Shown piece by piece: positions 45,057 through 53,992 of a stretch of DNA of 64,000 nucleotides. The position numbers were made by a program, and so were the translations under genes. Each line of letters starts with the position of its first letter. Within the stretch, counting starts at the first letter, position 1. The notes below the pieces were generated by a model, which had not been told where the DNA came from, ran no database searches, and saw only the letters and a program-made list of their open reading frames with translations. Source of the stretch: Amycolatopsis acidicola (GTDB taxonomy: Bacteria; Actinomycetota; Actinomycetes; Mycobacteriales; Pseudonocardiaceae); contig NZ_VMNW02000010.1 of the NCBI RefSeq assembly GCF_007713735.2, positions 1-64,000 on the forward strand, read 5' to 3'.

Positions 45057-46475
45057 TCAGGCGACGCTGACGAATCCCATGAGCTTGCCGACGTCGTCCA
45101 GCCGTTCCAGATTGAGCAGCGCGTCGACGGCGTCCTCGGCTTGTTGCGGCGAAAGGACTTCCGCGGCGTTGACGCGGAACTTTTCGGCCAGTTCCTCGGT
45201 GGTCATGTACGTCTCCGGCTCCGGGGAGGGCGTGCCCTTGGGGTAGCGGCGTTCGGCGGCGAAGGTCGTTCCGCGCGCATCGACCTCGATCCGCGTCGGC
45301 CGGCTACGGGGGTCGCGGTTGAGTGCCGAGATCGCGTCGGGATGCCCCTGGAAGGTGACCTTCTCCATCAGGCCCAGCACCTGCTCGCTGTGCACGACCT
45401 CAGGGGACTGCCAGGCAGGCCCCGGCCGGATGCGCTGCGCGGCCACGGCCAAGCCGTGGTCGATGCTGAACTGGCCGTCGTGGATCTGCTCGATCCGGTC
45501 GTTCAGCCACACCGGCAGCTGGACCCAGCCCTCGCCCCAGGCACGGATGCCCTCGATCTCCCCTGGGCGGATGTCGTTGCTCTCCAGAATCTCGGTCAGC
45601 GCGTCGAACGGAGCGTGCATGACACGGCAGTGCGGGTACGGCTTGTGCGTGCTCTCCGCCGGGAACCGCCACGTGGAACCGAGTTCACCGACGAGGTTCT
45701 CCGGGGCCCACCGCCGCGCCCCGATGAACCGGCGGTAGCCGTACTCGGCGTCGTCCAGGATCAGCTGGTCGCCGGTGTGCCCGTATTCGGCCGAGAAGGA
45801 AGCAGTCAGCGCGGCCTGGACGATCGGGCCCGCCATCGTGTACTTGATGGTCGAGGTGGGCGCGTGCATCAGCCAGGAGCGGTGCGAGTTGACCGGCGAG
45901 ATGCTGCCCGCGATCCCCAGCGCGTCGGCCACCGTTTCCCCCGGGAGGCCACGCACACTGCCCACCGCAGCGGTCGCGCCGAACACGGTGCTCGCGAAAC
46001 CGAGCACGCCGGGAGTGTCGGCCTTCTCCCCGCTCGTGTCCCGGTGGTAGTCCATCGACTTGCCGAAGCGGTAGGACATCTCGTGCGCCACCGCGGTCGC
46101 GGTGATGAGCTCGCGGCCTGCCGTATGTCCTTCTTCGGCGACCGCGAGCGCGCCCGGGATGACGTAGGGCGCGACGTGGCCCGGTGGCAGGATCGCGTCG
46201 AAATCCAGCGCGTTGATGAGCTCGCCGTTCGCGAAGGCGGCACCGAACACCGACGCGCGCCTGCCACGCCCGATGATCGTCGCGGAACCGCCCTCCCCCA
46301 TCAGGTGCGCCAGGCGGCCGCCGATAGCGCCTTTCGGAGCACTGACTCCCCCGAGTGCGCAGCCGATCGAGTCGAGCAGGATGCGTTTGGTCTCTTCGAC
46401 GACTTCGGGTGGCAGGTCTTCGAACCGCGCGCCACTGGCGAAATCGGCCAGGACCCGCACCACGGTGTCACTCAA
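45057..46475 (-). CDS. MmgE/PrpD-family protein
   Basis: A 472-residue protein of the MmgE/PrpD family, which includes 2-methylcitrate dehydratase, cis-aconitate decarboxylase and iminodisuccinate epimerase types. Typical segments are LLDSIGCALGG, NGELINALDFDA, GLPGETVADALGIAGS, and HKPYPHCRVMHAP. The start is TTG at 46475, unusual but supported by an AGGAG box 6 nt upstream. An ATATATTGTGTTCTGAAC element sits just before it. It probably dehydrates, isomerises or decarboxylates a branched di- or tricarboxylate in this pathway. Confidence 0.85.
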   Translation of the reverse strand: MSDTVVRVLADFASGARFEDLPPEVVEETKRILLDSIGCALGGVSAPKGAIGGRLAHLMGEGGSATIIGRGRRASVFGAAFANGELINALDFDAILPPGHVAPYVIPGALAVAEEGHTAGRELITATAVAHEMSYRFGKSMDYHRDTSGEKADTPGVLGFASTVFGATAAVGSVRGLPGETVADALGIAGSISPVNSHRSWLMHAPTSTIKYTMAGPIVQAALTASFSAEYGHTGDQLILDDAEYGYRRFIGARRWAPENLVGELGSTWRFPAESTHKPYPHCRVMHAPFDALTEILESNDIRPGEIEGIRAWGEGWVQLPVWLNDRIEQIHDGQFSIDHGLAVAAQRIRPGPAWQSPEVVHSEQVLGLMEKVTFQGHPDAISALNRDPRSRPTRIEVDARGTTFAAERRYPKGTPSPEPETYMTTEELAEKFRVNAAEVLSPQQAEDAVDALLNLERLDDVGKLMGFVSVA

Positions 46476-46486
46476 GGTAACTCCTA

Positions 46487-46511
46487 CGTAAAATATATTG
46501 TGTTCTGAACA
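46487..46511. promoter_or_regulatory. ATATATAAT element, copy 4 (variant)
   Basis: The plus strand reads gtaaaatatattgtgttctg then aacac, directly upstream of the TTG start of the MmgE/PrpD gene. It contains the palindromic GTTCTGAAC half most clearly. Confidence 0.55.
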
Positions 46512-46549
46512 CTACTCTCGCGAGCGGGGGTCCTCAAGGAAAGCCGGTT

Positions 46550-46830
46550 TCACAGGCGCCTGCGGAACTGCGTCGGATCCACGGCATTCGCTCCGTTGGC
46601 GAGCCCACTCGCGACGACGATGCCCAGCGTTCCCGTGCGATCGAAGACGAGGGCACTTCCGACAGCACGAGTCCCAGCTCACCCGCGGGCAACGGGCCAG
46701 CGACAGGGTGACGTCGGCGTTGATGAATTCGAGACCGGTCTCGTCCCCGTTGCCAGGTCGCTGCGCGGGCGGCCGTGGCACGAGGATCAGGCGAACCGGT
46801 CCACCCGGCGCCGTCGCTGTAGTACTTTGG
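46550..46830 (-). pseudogene. Thioesterase-family remnant
   Basis: Two fragments in neighbouring frames read like the end of an acyl-CoA thioesterase-family protein. These are TGLEFINADVTLSLARCP, then AGTRAVGSALVFDRTGTLG, followed by VVASGLANGANAVDP and a stop at 46550. The N-terminal half is missing and at least one frameshift is present, so it is a decayed gene. It fills most of the space between the MmgE/PrpD and transporter genes. Confidence 0.5.
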
Positions 46831-46932
46831 TCGTGGACGGTGCGAACGCGGCCGCCCGTGCCGCCCCACTGACTGTTGGCGGCCGGGTGGGGAACCAGCG
46901 ATTCCTGTCCTGGCGCGAAGAACGCGCTCTGC

Positions 46933-48291
46933 TCAGCGCTGGTCCGGGTCATTCCAGTCCATGCTCTCGTTCGCCCTGTCCTTCAACGAGAAGGTGCAGA
47001 CCGCGGCGAGGGCGCACAGCACGCCCAGTACCACTCCGAAGGTCGTTGTCCCGTAAGAGGAAATGATGACCGGTGCGAGCAGGGGCGCGAGCCCGCCGCC
47101 GAGCACGCCGGTGAGCTGGTACGAGAAACCCGCCGCCGTGTACCGGTACCTGGTGGGGAACTGCTCGGGGAGGAACGCGCCGACGGCTCCGTAGGCCAGT
47201 CCGGCGATCGCCATCGTCACACACAGAGCAGCCGCGTAGACGGGAAACGTGCCGAGGTTCAGGACGGGGAACAGCAGCACGCCCCAGACCACCCCCAGCA
47301 CGTGCGCGCCCCCGATCACCCTCCGCCTCCCGGCACGGTCGGAGAGAAACGCGCTCAGCACGGTGAACGCCGCGTAGAAAAGCCCGGACAGCGCGCTCAC
47401 GGCCAGCACCTGGTTGCGTGACAGCGCGAGGTGCTCGACGCCGTAGTTCGAGACGAACGACTGCGCGACGTAGACGAAGGTGATCGTGGTGAGCGGAACG
47501 CCGATCCCGCGCAGCATCGTCCACGACTGGTGTTTGAACGCCTCGAGCATCGGGACCCCGGTCTGGCCGCGCTGCTTGCTTTTCGCGAAGACCGGTGTCT
47601 CTTCCACCTTGAGCCTGATGTACAGCCCGACGATGACCAGGACAGCACCGGCGAGGAACGGCACGCGCCATCCCCAGGCGATGAAGGATTCCGGCGTCGA
47701 GAGGACACCGACGAGCAGCAGGATCGCCGGGGACAGCGCCGTCGGCAGGGAATGGCCCAGTTGCGGGAACATCGAATACAGGCCGCGTCGCTGCTGGGGC
47801 GCGTGCTCCGTGACGAACAGGACCGAGCCGGCCCACTCACCCCCGACCGCCAGGCCCTGCACCGCACGCAGGACCACGATGAGGATGGGCGCGGCCACCC
47901 CGATGGTGTTCGCGGACGGGATGAGCCCCATCAGTGTCGTGCCGATCCCCATCCCGAGGATGGCCCAGATCAGCGTCCTTTTCCGGCCGAGCCGGTCACC
48001 GAAATGCCCGAACAGGAGCGCGCCGATCGGCCGGGCGACGAACGCGACACCGAGCGTGGCCAGGGAGGCGATCGTCCCGGCCGCGCCGCCCAAGGAGGGG
48101 AAGAACACCTTGGGAAACACCAGAGCGGCGGCCACGCTGTACAGCACGAAGTCATAGCCGTCGATCAATGTCCCGATGAGACTCGCGAAGGCGATGCGGC
48201 GGAACGACCGTCCGCCCGCGCCATGGGCCGCGGGATCTTCCCGCGCCGGGTCCACCTGCCGGGTGGAACCGCCGTTTTCCGAGATCGGCAT
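46933..48291 (-). CDS. MFS transporter, MHS (metabolite:H+ symporter) type
   Basis: A 452-residue, 12-helix major facilitator. The N-terminal IGTLIDGYDFVLYSVAAALVF and the loop FGHFGDRLGRKRTL after helix 2 are typical of MHS carriers of organic acids (shikimate, dicarboxylate or citrate-like). Other motifs are VLRAVQGLAVGGEWAGSVL and the mid-loop RLKVEETPVF. It should import the substrate of the cluster with protons. It is divergent from the SDR gene at 48486, with an ATATATAAT element between them. Confidence 0.88.
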   Translation of the reverse strand: MPISENGGSTRQVDPAREDPAAHGAGGRSFRRIAFASLIGTLIDGYDFVLYSVAAALVFPKVFFPSLGGAAGTIASLATLGVAFVARPIGALLFGHFGDRLGRKRTLIWAILGMGIGTTLMGLIPSANTIGVAAPILIVVLRAVQGLAVGGEWAGSVLFVTEHAPQQRRGLYSMFPQLGHSLPTALSPAILLLVGVLSTPESFIAWGWRVPFLAGAVLVIVGLYIRLKVEETPVFAKSKQRGQTGVPMLEAFKHQSWTMLRGIGVPLTTITFVYVAQSFVSNYGVEHLALSRNQVLAVSALSGLFYAAFTVLSAFLSDRAGRRRVIGGAHVLGVVWGVLLFPVLNLGTFPVYAAALCVTMAIAGLAYGAVGAFLPEQFPTRYRYTAAGFSYQLTGVLGGGLAPLLAPVIISSYGTTTFGVVLGVLCALAAVCTFSLKDRANESMDWNDPDQR

Positions 48292-48395
48292 TGAACTCAG
48301 ATCCTGTCTCTCGACTTTGAGCCGCCCGGAAGAACGCGGGCGGGAGGGCCAGGCTGCCCGGGACGGCCGTCGCCGACCGGAACCCCGAAAACCAA

Positions 48396-48418
48396 GCTTA
48401 ATATATAATACTGAAGAT
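48396..48418. promoter_or_regulatory. ATATATAAT element, copy 5
   Basis: The sequence gcttaatatataatactgaa lies between the MHS transporter and SDR genes. It is 105 nt before the transporter start and 68-90 nt before the SDR start. Confidence 0.65.
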
Positions 48419-48485
48419 TGCAGTCAAGGCCCGTGGCCCGACCGTCCCCGCGGGCGAAGAGACCGAACCGGATACTGGAGTGCTA

Positions 48486-49340
48486 GTGAGCGACAACCCG
48501 AACCCGGACCGGCTGCCCGTCGCGGTGATCGTGGGCGCGACGTCCAAATGGCAGGCCAAAGGCAGGAACACGGTCTTCATCCACGGCCACGACCTCGACG
48601 AAAGCGCCCTGCCCGCGATGACCCGGTGGGGACTCGGCGGCGCGCTGGCCCAGACGTTCGCCTCGTCCGGCCATTTGGTGGTACTCACCAGCCGCCATCC
48701 CGACAACACCAAGGAATTGTCGGACGCGATCGCCGAAGCGGGCGGGAGTTCGCTCGCGGTGCAGCTCGACGTCGGTTCGCCGGAGTCGGTGTCGCAAGCG
48801 TTCGCCACCATCCGCGAACAGGCCGGCGATCCGGAGGTGCTGATCTACAACGCCGGCTACATGGCTGGCCGCGAACTGCCGCCGGAGCAGGAACTGCTCG
48901 AACACTTCCCCGACGAACTCTTCGACATCGCGCTCGCGACCGCGTGCAAGGGGCCGTTCCTGGTCGCCAAGCAGGTCCTGCCCGCGATGCGCGAGCGAGG
49001 CCACGGCTCGGTTTTCTTCTCCAACAACCAGTATTCGCTCCGCGGCAGGCGCCGCGCGACCGGCGAATCGCTCTACTACCCCAGGACGATGATGCGGGCA
49101 CTGGCCCAGGCGCTCACCGAAGAGTATTCACCGCTCGGCGTGCACGTCGCGAACGTGGTCGTAGACGGCTTCATCGACTCCCCCGGAACCCGGGCCCTTG
49201 ACCAGTTCGCCCAGCACCCCGAGCTGCTGATCGACCCCGGAGCCATCGCGGACGCCTTCCACTACCTGCACCGCCAGGACCGTTCGTGCTGGACGCACGA
49301 ACTGCAGCTCACCCCCGCCGCCGCGATCCCGAACCACTGA
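48486..49340 (+). CDS. Atypical SDR-family protein
   Basis: A 284-residue SDR-like protein (GTG 48486, GGAG box 6 nt upstream). Two features are odd. The glycine-rich cofactor motif is split: VGATSKWQAKG is followed by about 20 extra residues before RWGLGGALA. The catalytic region FFSNNQYSLRG then SLYYPRTMM lacks the canonical Y-x3-K. The NAG motif (YNAGY) and the typical C-terminal PGTRAL are kept. It may bind NAD(P) or act as a divergent enzyme. Confidence 0.78.
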   Translation: MSDNPNPDRLPVAVIVGATSKWQAKGRNTVFIHGHDLDESALPAMTRWGLGGALAQTFASSGHLVVLTSRHPDNTKELSDAIAEAGGSSLAVQLDVGSPESVSQAFATIREQAGDPEVLIYNAGYMAGRELPPEQELLEHFPDELFDIALATACKGPFLVAKQVLPAMRERGHGSVFFSNNQYSLRGRRRATGESLYYPRTMMRALAQALTEEYSPLGVHVANVVVDGFIDSPGTRALDQFAQHPELLIDPGAIADAFHYLHRQDRSCWTHELQLTPAAAIPNH

Positions 49341-49344
49341 GACG

Positions 49345-49674
49345 TCAGGAGTTCGTGCCCGGCCTGCCACCCCGCGCCAGGCCGGGCACGCGCCACGTGT
49401 CGGGACAGGCCAGATAGGCCGCCAGCACGAACGACCGCACCAGCTCGAACTCCTCAGGGCTGGTGTCCCGAAGGCCGCGCAAGTGTTCTCGCACATGGAG
49501 AAGCGGAACGGCGCCGAGGGCCGTTTCCACCGCCCGCGGCTCCGCCGAGCGCGCCAGGGCCGCTGCCACCGCATCCGTACCGGGCGTGCCCACGTCGAGG
49601 TCCGGCAACACCACGGCCCCGACCCTCGCCAGCGCGGCGTTCAACATCGCCAGCCGGGGCATTACGTGGTCCAC
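49345..49674 (-). CDS. Small hypothetical protein
   Basis: A 109-residue mainly helical protein (SPEEFELVRSFVLAAYLACP, then WRVPGLARGGRPGTN). The last segment recalls small partner subunits of oxidoreductases, but no family can be named. It is convergent with the SDR gene (4 nt between stops) and divergent from the acyl-CoA dehydrogenase gene. An AT-rich element lies in its upstream region. Confidence 0.6.
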   Translation of the reverse strand: MDHVMPRLAMLNAALARVGAVVLPDLDVGTPGTDAVAAALARSAEPRAVETALGAVPLLHVREHLRGLRDTSPEEFELVRSFVLAAYLACPDTWRVPGLARGGRPGTNS

Positions 49675-49720
49675 CTCATCGCCGTCTCCCTACTCGGCAG
49701 GCGGGTTCTCCGCCACAGCG

Positions 49721-49761
49721 TCGTTGTAGATATATTATCCATCTTATATCGTCAGTCGGAC
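49721..49761. promoter_or_regulatory. ATATATAAT-like element, copy 6 (variant)
   Basis: AT-rich sequence gtagatatattatccatctt followed by atatcgtcagtc lies 30-70 nt before the acyl-CoA dehydrogenase gene and between divergent genes. It is the most divergent member of the motif set and may hold two overlapping half-sites. Confidence 0.4.
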
Positions 49762-49792
49762 ACTGACACGCAGCTGAAGGGGGCCCGGTTCG

Positions 49793-50968
49793 ATGGCCAT
49801 GAGCGACAAGGTCGGCGAGGAGGACTTCGCGCAGATCCTCGCCCAGGTGAGGCGTTTCGTCCGGGAGGACGTGGTGCCGCGGGAGAACGAGATCATGGCG
49901 GCGGATCGGATGCCGGACGACCTGCGGGCCGCCGCCGCCGGGATGGGGCTGTTCGGGTACGCGATCCCCGGCGAGTGGGGAGGGCTGGGACTGGACCTGC
50001 GTCAGGACGTCGAGCTCGCGATGGAGTTCGGCTACACCACCCTGGCGCTGCGCTCGATGTTCGGCACCAACAACGGAATCGCCGGCCAGGTGCTGGTGAA
50101 CTTCGGTACCGACGAGCAGAAGAAGCAGTGGCTCGAACGCATCGCCTCGGGCGAGGTGGTGGCCTCCTTCGCACTCACCGAGCCCGGTGCCGGATCGAGC
50201 CCGGCCGGACTACGCACCCGCGCCCGCCGGGACGGCGACGAGTGGGTGCTCGACGGGCAGAAGCGGTTCATCACCAACGCCCCGGTCGCGGACCTGTTCA
50301 TCGCGTTCGCGCGCACCAGGGAGCCCGCGGGTAAGGACCCGGGGATCGCGGTGTTCCTCGTGCCGGCCGACACTCCGGGTGTCAGCGTCGGCCCGAAGGA
50401 CGCGAAAATGGGCCAGGAAGGCGCCTGGACCGCCGACGTCCACTTCGACTCGGTACGCGTTCCGGCCGCCGCGCTCGTGGGCGGCTCCGAAGAAGTCGGC
50501 TACCGCGCGGCGATGACCTCACTGGCCCGAGGCCGGGTGCACATCGCCGCGCTGGCCGTCGGCTCGGCCCAGCGCGCGCTCGACGAGTCCGTCGCGTACG
50601 CCGCTGCCAACACTCAAGCCGGGGTCCCGGTCGGGAACCACCAGCTCGTCCAGGCCATGCTCGCCGACCAGTACACCGGCGTGGCCGCGGGGCGCGCGCT
50701 CGTCCGCGACGCGGCCATCGCCTACGACAGCGGCGCCGACCGCCGGGTCGCGCCCTCCGCCGCGAAGCTGTACTGCACCGAAATGGCGGGCCGGGTCGCC
50801 GATCTGGCGGTCCAGATCCACGGCGGCACCGGCTACATGCGCGAAGTCCCCGTCGAACGCATCTACCGCGAAGTCCGCCTCCTCCGCCTGTACGAGGGCA
50901 CCAGTGAAATCCAGCGCCTCATCATCGGCGGCTCGCTGGTCAAGTCCTCCACGGCCGCAGGCCGCTGA
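49793..50968 (+). CDS. Acyl-CoA dehydrogenase
   Basis: A 391-residue acyl-CoA dehydrogenase. It has PGEWGGLGLDL, the FAD-binding FALTEPGAGSSP and KRFITNAPVA, VQIHGGTGYM, and RLYEGTSEIQRLIIGG, which carries the usual catalytic Glu. It heads a rightward operon with thiolase, MaoC and a second acyl-CoA dehydrogenase, a beta-oxidation set. ATG 49793 is preceded by GGGGG and AAGG boxes. Confidence 0.9.
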   Translation: MAMSDKVGEEDFAQILAQVRRFVREDVVPRENEIMAADRMPDDLRAAAAGMGLFGYAIPGEWGGLGLDLRQDVELAMEFGYTTLALRSMFGTNNGIAGQVLVNFGTDEQKKQWLERIASGEVVASFALTEPGAGSSPAGLRTRARRDGDEWVLDGQKRFITNAPVADLFIAFARTREPAGKDPGIAVFLVPADTPGVSVGPKDAKMGQEGAWTADVHFDSVRVPAAALVGGSEEVGYRAAMTSLARGRVHIAALAVGSAQRALDESVAYAAANTQAGVPVGNHQLVQAMLADQYTGVAAGRALVRDAAIAYDSGADRRVAPSAAKLYCTEMAGRVADLAVQIHGGTGYMREVPVERIYREVRLLRLYEGTSEIQRLIIGGSLVKSSTAAGR

Positions 50969-50994
50969 GCACGAATACGAAAAGGACTGAAGAC

Positions 50995-52209
50995 ATGCGT
51001 GAAGTCGTGATCTGCGAACCGATCCGCACCCCGATCGGCCGGTACGGCGGCAGCCTCAAGGCGTTGACCGCCGCCGAACTCGGCGAAGTCGCGCTGCGGG
51101 GTCTGCTCCAGCGCACCGGGCTCGACCCGGCCGCCGTCGAAGACGTCGTGCTCGGCCACTGCTACCCCAACAGCGACGCACCGGCGATCGGCCGGGTGGT
51201 CGCGCTCAACGCCGGCCTGCCGGTGACCGTTCCCGGAATGCAGGTCGACCGCCGGTGCGGCTCGGGTCTGCAGGCCGTGCTGCAGGCAGGGCTTCAAGTT
51301 GCCGCCGGCGTCAACGAAGTCGTCGTCGCCGGCGGCGCCGAAAGCATGAGCAACGTCGCGTTCTACTCGACCAGCATGCGTTGGGGCGTCAAGGGAAACG
51401 GAGTGCAGCTGCACGACGGACTCGCACGCGGGCGCGTCACCGCCGGCGGGCGGGACTACCCCGTGCCGGGCGGCATGCTGGAGACCGCCGAAAACCTTCG
51501 CCGCGAGTACTCGATCACCCGCGAGGAACAAGACGAGCTGGCTCTCACCTCTCACCGCCGTGCGGTCGCGGCACAACGGTCCGGCGTGTTCGCCGACGAG
51601 ATCGTCCCCGTCACCATCAAGACCCGCAAAGGCGAAACCGTCGTCGACACCGACGAGCACCCGCGTGCCGACGCTTCTCTCGAATCACTGTCGAAGCTCT
51701 CGCCCGTGCTCGGCAAGCAGGACCCTGATGCCACAGTGACCGCGGGCAACGCCAGCGGCCAGAACGACGCTGCCGCACTGTGCGTGGTCACCCATCGCGA
51801 GCGCGCCGAACAGCTGGGTCTGCGCCCGCTCGTCCGGTTGGTCTCCTGGGCGGTGGCCGGGGTGCAGCCGAAGGTCATGGGCATCGGCCCCGTCCCGTCT
51901 TCGCAGGCAGCGCTGGAACGGGCCGGGCTGAAGATGTCCGATGTGGACCTGATCGAGCTCAACGAGGCGTTCGCGGCGCAGGCACTCGCTTGCACCAGGG
52001 AATGGGGCTTCGGCGAGGCCGACTTCGAGCGCTTGAACGTGCACGGCTCGGGTATCTCCCTCGGCCACCCGGTCGGCGCGACCGGAACCCGCATCCTGAC
52101 CACCCTCGCGCGCGAAATGCACCGCCGGGAAGCCCGCTACGGCCTGGAAACCATGTGCATCGGCGGCGGCCAGGGCCTCACGGCCATCTTCGAGCGGGTC
52201 GCCGGATGA
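50995..52209 (+). CDS. Thiolase (acetyl-CoA C-acyltransferase)
   Basis: A 404-residue thiolase. Nucleophilic Cys88 lies in VDRRCGSGLQ, GGAESMSN follows, and the C-terminal HGSGISLGHPVGATG (His) and CIGGGQG (second Cys) complete the active site. It cleaves a 3-ketoacyl-CoA at the end of the round of beta-oxidation encoded by its neighbours. It starts 26 nt after the dehydrogenase and overlaps the MaoC gene by 4 nt. Confidence 0.92.
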   Translation: MREVVICEPIRTPIGRYGGSLKALTAAELGEVALRGLLQRTGLDPAAVEDVVLGHCYPNSDAPAIGRVVALNAGLPVTVPGMQVDRRCGSGLQAVLQAGLQVAAGVNEVVVAGGAESMSNVAFYSTSMRWGVKGNGVQLHDGLARGRVTAGGRDYPVPGGMLETAENLRREYSITREEQDELALTSHRRAVAAQRSGVFADEIVPVTIKTRKGETVVDTDEHPRADASLESLSKLSPVLGKQDPDATVTAGNASGQNDAAALCVVTHRERAEQLGLRPLVRLVSWAVAGVQPKVMGIGPVPSSQAALERAGLKMSDVDLIELNEAFAAQALACTREWGFGEADFERLNVHGSGISLGHPVGATGTRILTTLAREMHRREARYGLETMCIGGGQGLTAIFERVAG

Positions 52210-52661
52210 CGACGGTGTTCCCTGCCCGTGGCGATCTCGAAGCCGCGCTCGGCACCACACTCGGGCCCACCCCCTGGTTCCCCATCCGCCAGGACCACAT
52301 CGACGCGTTCGCCGAAGCCACCGGGGACCACCAGTGGATCCACGTCGATCCGGGGCGCGCGGCCGACGGTCCTTACGGCCGCACCATCGCGCATGGATAC
52401 CTGACACTGTCGCTCATCCCACGTTTCGGCGGCGAGTTATTCCGCTTCGATTTCGGCGGCGCCAGGGTGAACTACGGGCTCGACAAGGTGCGCTTCCCCT
52501 CCCCAGTACCGGTGGACGCGCAGGTTCGCGCCAGCGCGCAGTTCCTCGAACTCCGCCCGGTCGCGGCCGGTACGCAACTGCGGACCCGCTACACCATCGA
52601 ATCCGACACCGGCGGCAAACCGGCCTGTGTGGCCGAGACGCTCACGCTGCTGCTGCCCTGA
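52206..52661 (+). CDS. MaoC-like (R)-specific enoyl-CoA hydratase
   Basis: A 151-residue hot-dog protein. The hydratase 2 motif with catalytic Asp and His is seen in FAEATGDHQWIHVD, followed by AHGYLTLSLIP and NYGLDKVRFPSPV. It hydrates an enoyl-CoA. The ATG overlaps the thiolase stop (ATGA), and the next acyl-CoA dehydrogenase follows by 18 nt, so all four genes are co-translated. Confidence 0.9.
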   Translation: MTTVFPARGDLEAALGTTLGPTPWFPIRQDHIDAFAEATGDHQWIHVDPGRAADGPYGRTIAHGYLTLSLIPRFGGELFRFDFGGARVNYGLDKVRFPSPVPVDAQVRASAQFLELRPVAAGTQLRTRYTIESDTGGKPACVAETLTLLLP

Positions 52662-52679
52662 CCCCGTGGAGAACCCAAC

Positions 52680-53876
52680 GTGACCCGACTCGCCCGCACC
52701 GCCGGGCTCACCGACGTCCAGCAGGAAATCCTGTCGACCGTGCGCGTGTTCGTGGACAAGGAGATCATCCCGCACGCGCAAGAGCTCGAACACGCCGACG
52801 CCTATCCGGCGGACATCGTCGACGGGATGAAGGAAATGGGCCTGTTCGGCCTGATGATCCCGGAGGACTACGGCGGGCTCGGCGAATCGCTGCTGACGTA
52901 CGCGCTCGTGGTCGAAGAGATCGCGCGCGGCTGGATGAGCGTCTCCGGCGTGATCAACACCCATTTCATCGTGGCCTACCTGCTGCGCCAGCACGGCACC
53001 GAACCCCAGAAGCAGAAGTACCTGCCTCGCATGGCGGCCGGTGAGGTTCGCGGCGCCTTCTCGATGTCGGAGCCGGACCTGGGCTCCGATGTCGCCGCCA
53101 TCAAGACGCGCGCGAAACGCGACGGCGACGACTACGTCATCGACGGCGCGAAGATGTGGCTGACCAACGGCGGGACGTCGAACCTGATCGCGCTGCTGGC
53201 CCGGACCGACGAGGGGGCGGAGAAGTCCCACCAGAACCTCACGACGTTCCTCGTGGAAAAGCCCGAGGGCTACGGGGAGGTCGTGCCGGGGCTCACCATT
53301 CCCGGCAAGATCGACAAGATGGGCTACAAGGGTGTCGACACCACCGAGGCGGTGTTCGACGGGTTTCGTATCCCGGCCACACAGGTCCTCGGCGAAGCGC
53401 CCGGCAAAGGCTTCTCGTACATGATGGACGGCGTGGAAGTGGGCCGCGTCAACGTTTCCGCGCGCGCGTGCGGGATCGCGATCCGCTCCTTCGAACTGGC
53501 CATCGAGTACGCCCAGCAGCGCAGGAGCTTCGGCAAGCCGATCGCCGGGCACCAGGCCATCGCGTTCAAACTCGCCGAAATGGCGACCAAGGTGGAGGCC
53601 GCGCACCTGATGATGGTCAACGCCGCCCGGCTCAAGGACGCCGGACGGCGCAACGACGTCGAAGCAGGCATGGCCAAGCTGCTCGCCTCGGAGTACTGCG
53701 CCGAGGTGACCCAGGAGGCGTTCCGCATCCACGGCGGCTACGGCTATTCCAAGGAATACGAAATCGAGCGCCTCATGCGTGAGGCACCGTTCCTGCTGAT
53801 CGGCGAGGGCACCAGCGAAATCCAGAAGACCATCATCAGCAAGGGCCTGCTGCGCGAATACCGGTCACGGTCCTGA
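52680..53876 (+). CDS. Acyl-CoA dehydrogenase
   Basis: A 398-residue acyl-CoA dehydrogenase starting at GTG 52680. Motifs are LMIPEDYGGLGES, FSMSEPDLGSDV, AKMWLTNGGTS, FRIHGGYGYSKEYE and GEGTSEIQKTI. It differs from the enzyme at 49793 in sequence and probably serves another chain length or branching. A hairpin terminator follows 8 nt after the stop, ending this operon. Confidence 0.9.
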   Translation: MTRLARTAGLTDVQQEILSTVRVFVDKEIIPHAQELEHADAYPADIVDGMKEMGLFGLMIPEDYGGLGESLLTYALVVEEIARGWMSVSGVINTHFIVAYLLRQHGTEPQKQKYLPRMAAGEVRGAFSMSEPDLGSDVAAIKTRAKRDGDDYVIDGAKMWLTNGGTSNLIALLARTDEGAEKSHQNLTTFLVEKPEGYGEVVPGLTIPGKIDKMGYKGVDTTEAVFDGFRIPATQVLGEAPGKGFSYMMDGVEVGRVNVSARACGIAIRSFELAIEYAQQRRSFGKPIAGHQAIAFKLAEMATKVEAAHLMMVNAARLKDAGRRNDVEAGMAKLLASEYCAEVTQEAFRIHGGYGYSKEYEIERLMREAPFLLIGEGTSEIQKTIISKGLLREYRSRS

Positions 53877-53883
53877 ACCCGCT

Positions 53884-53911
53884 CGCCATGGGTGCCCCGG
53901 CACCCATGGCG
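53884..53911 (+). terminator. Hairpin terminator after the beta-oxidation operon
   Basis: cgccatgggtgcc (53884-53896) pairs with ggcacccatggcg (53899-53911) around a 2-nt loop, followed by an AT-rich acaatatt tail. It separates the operon from the regulator gene. Confidence 0.75.
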
Positions 53912-53992
53912 ACAATATTCCGTATGATGCACTGTCTTCGGTAAGGTGGGAACGCGGGATCTTCGCTACATCCACGCGGAGCGGGAGGAACG

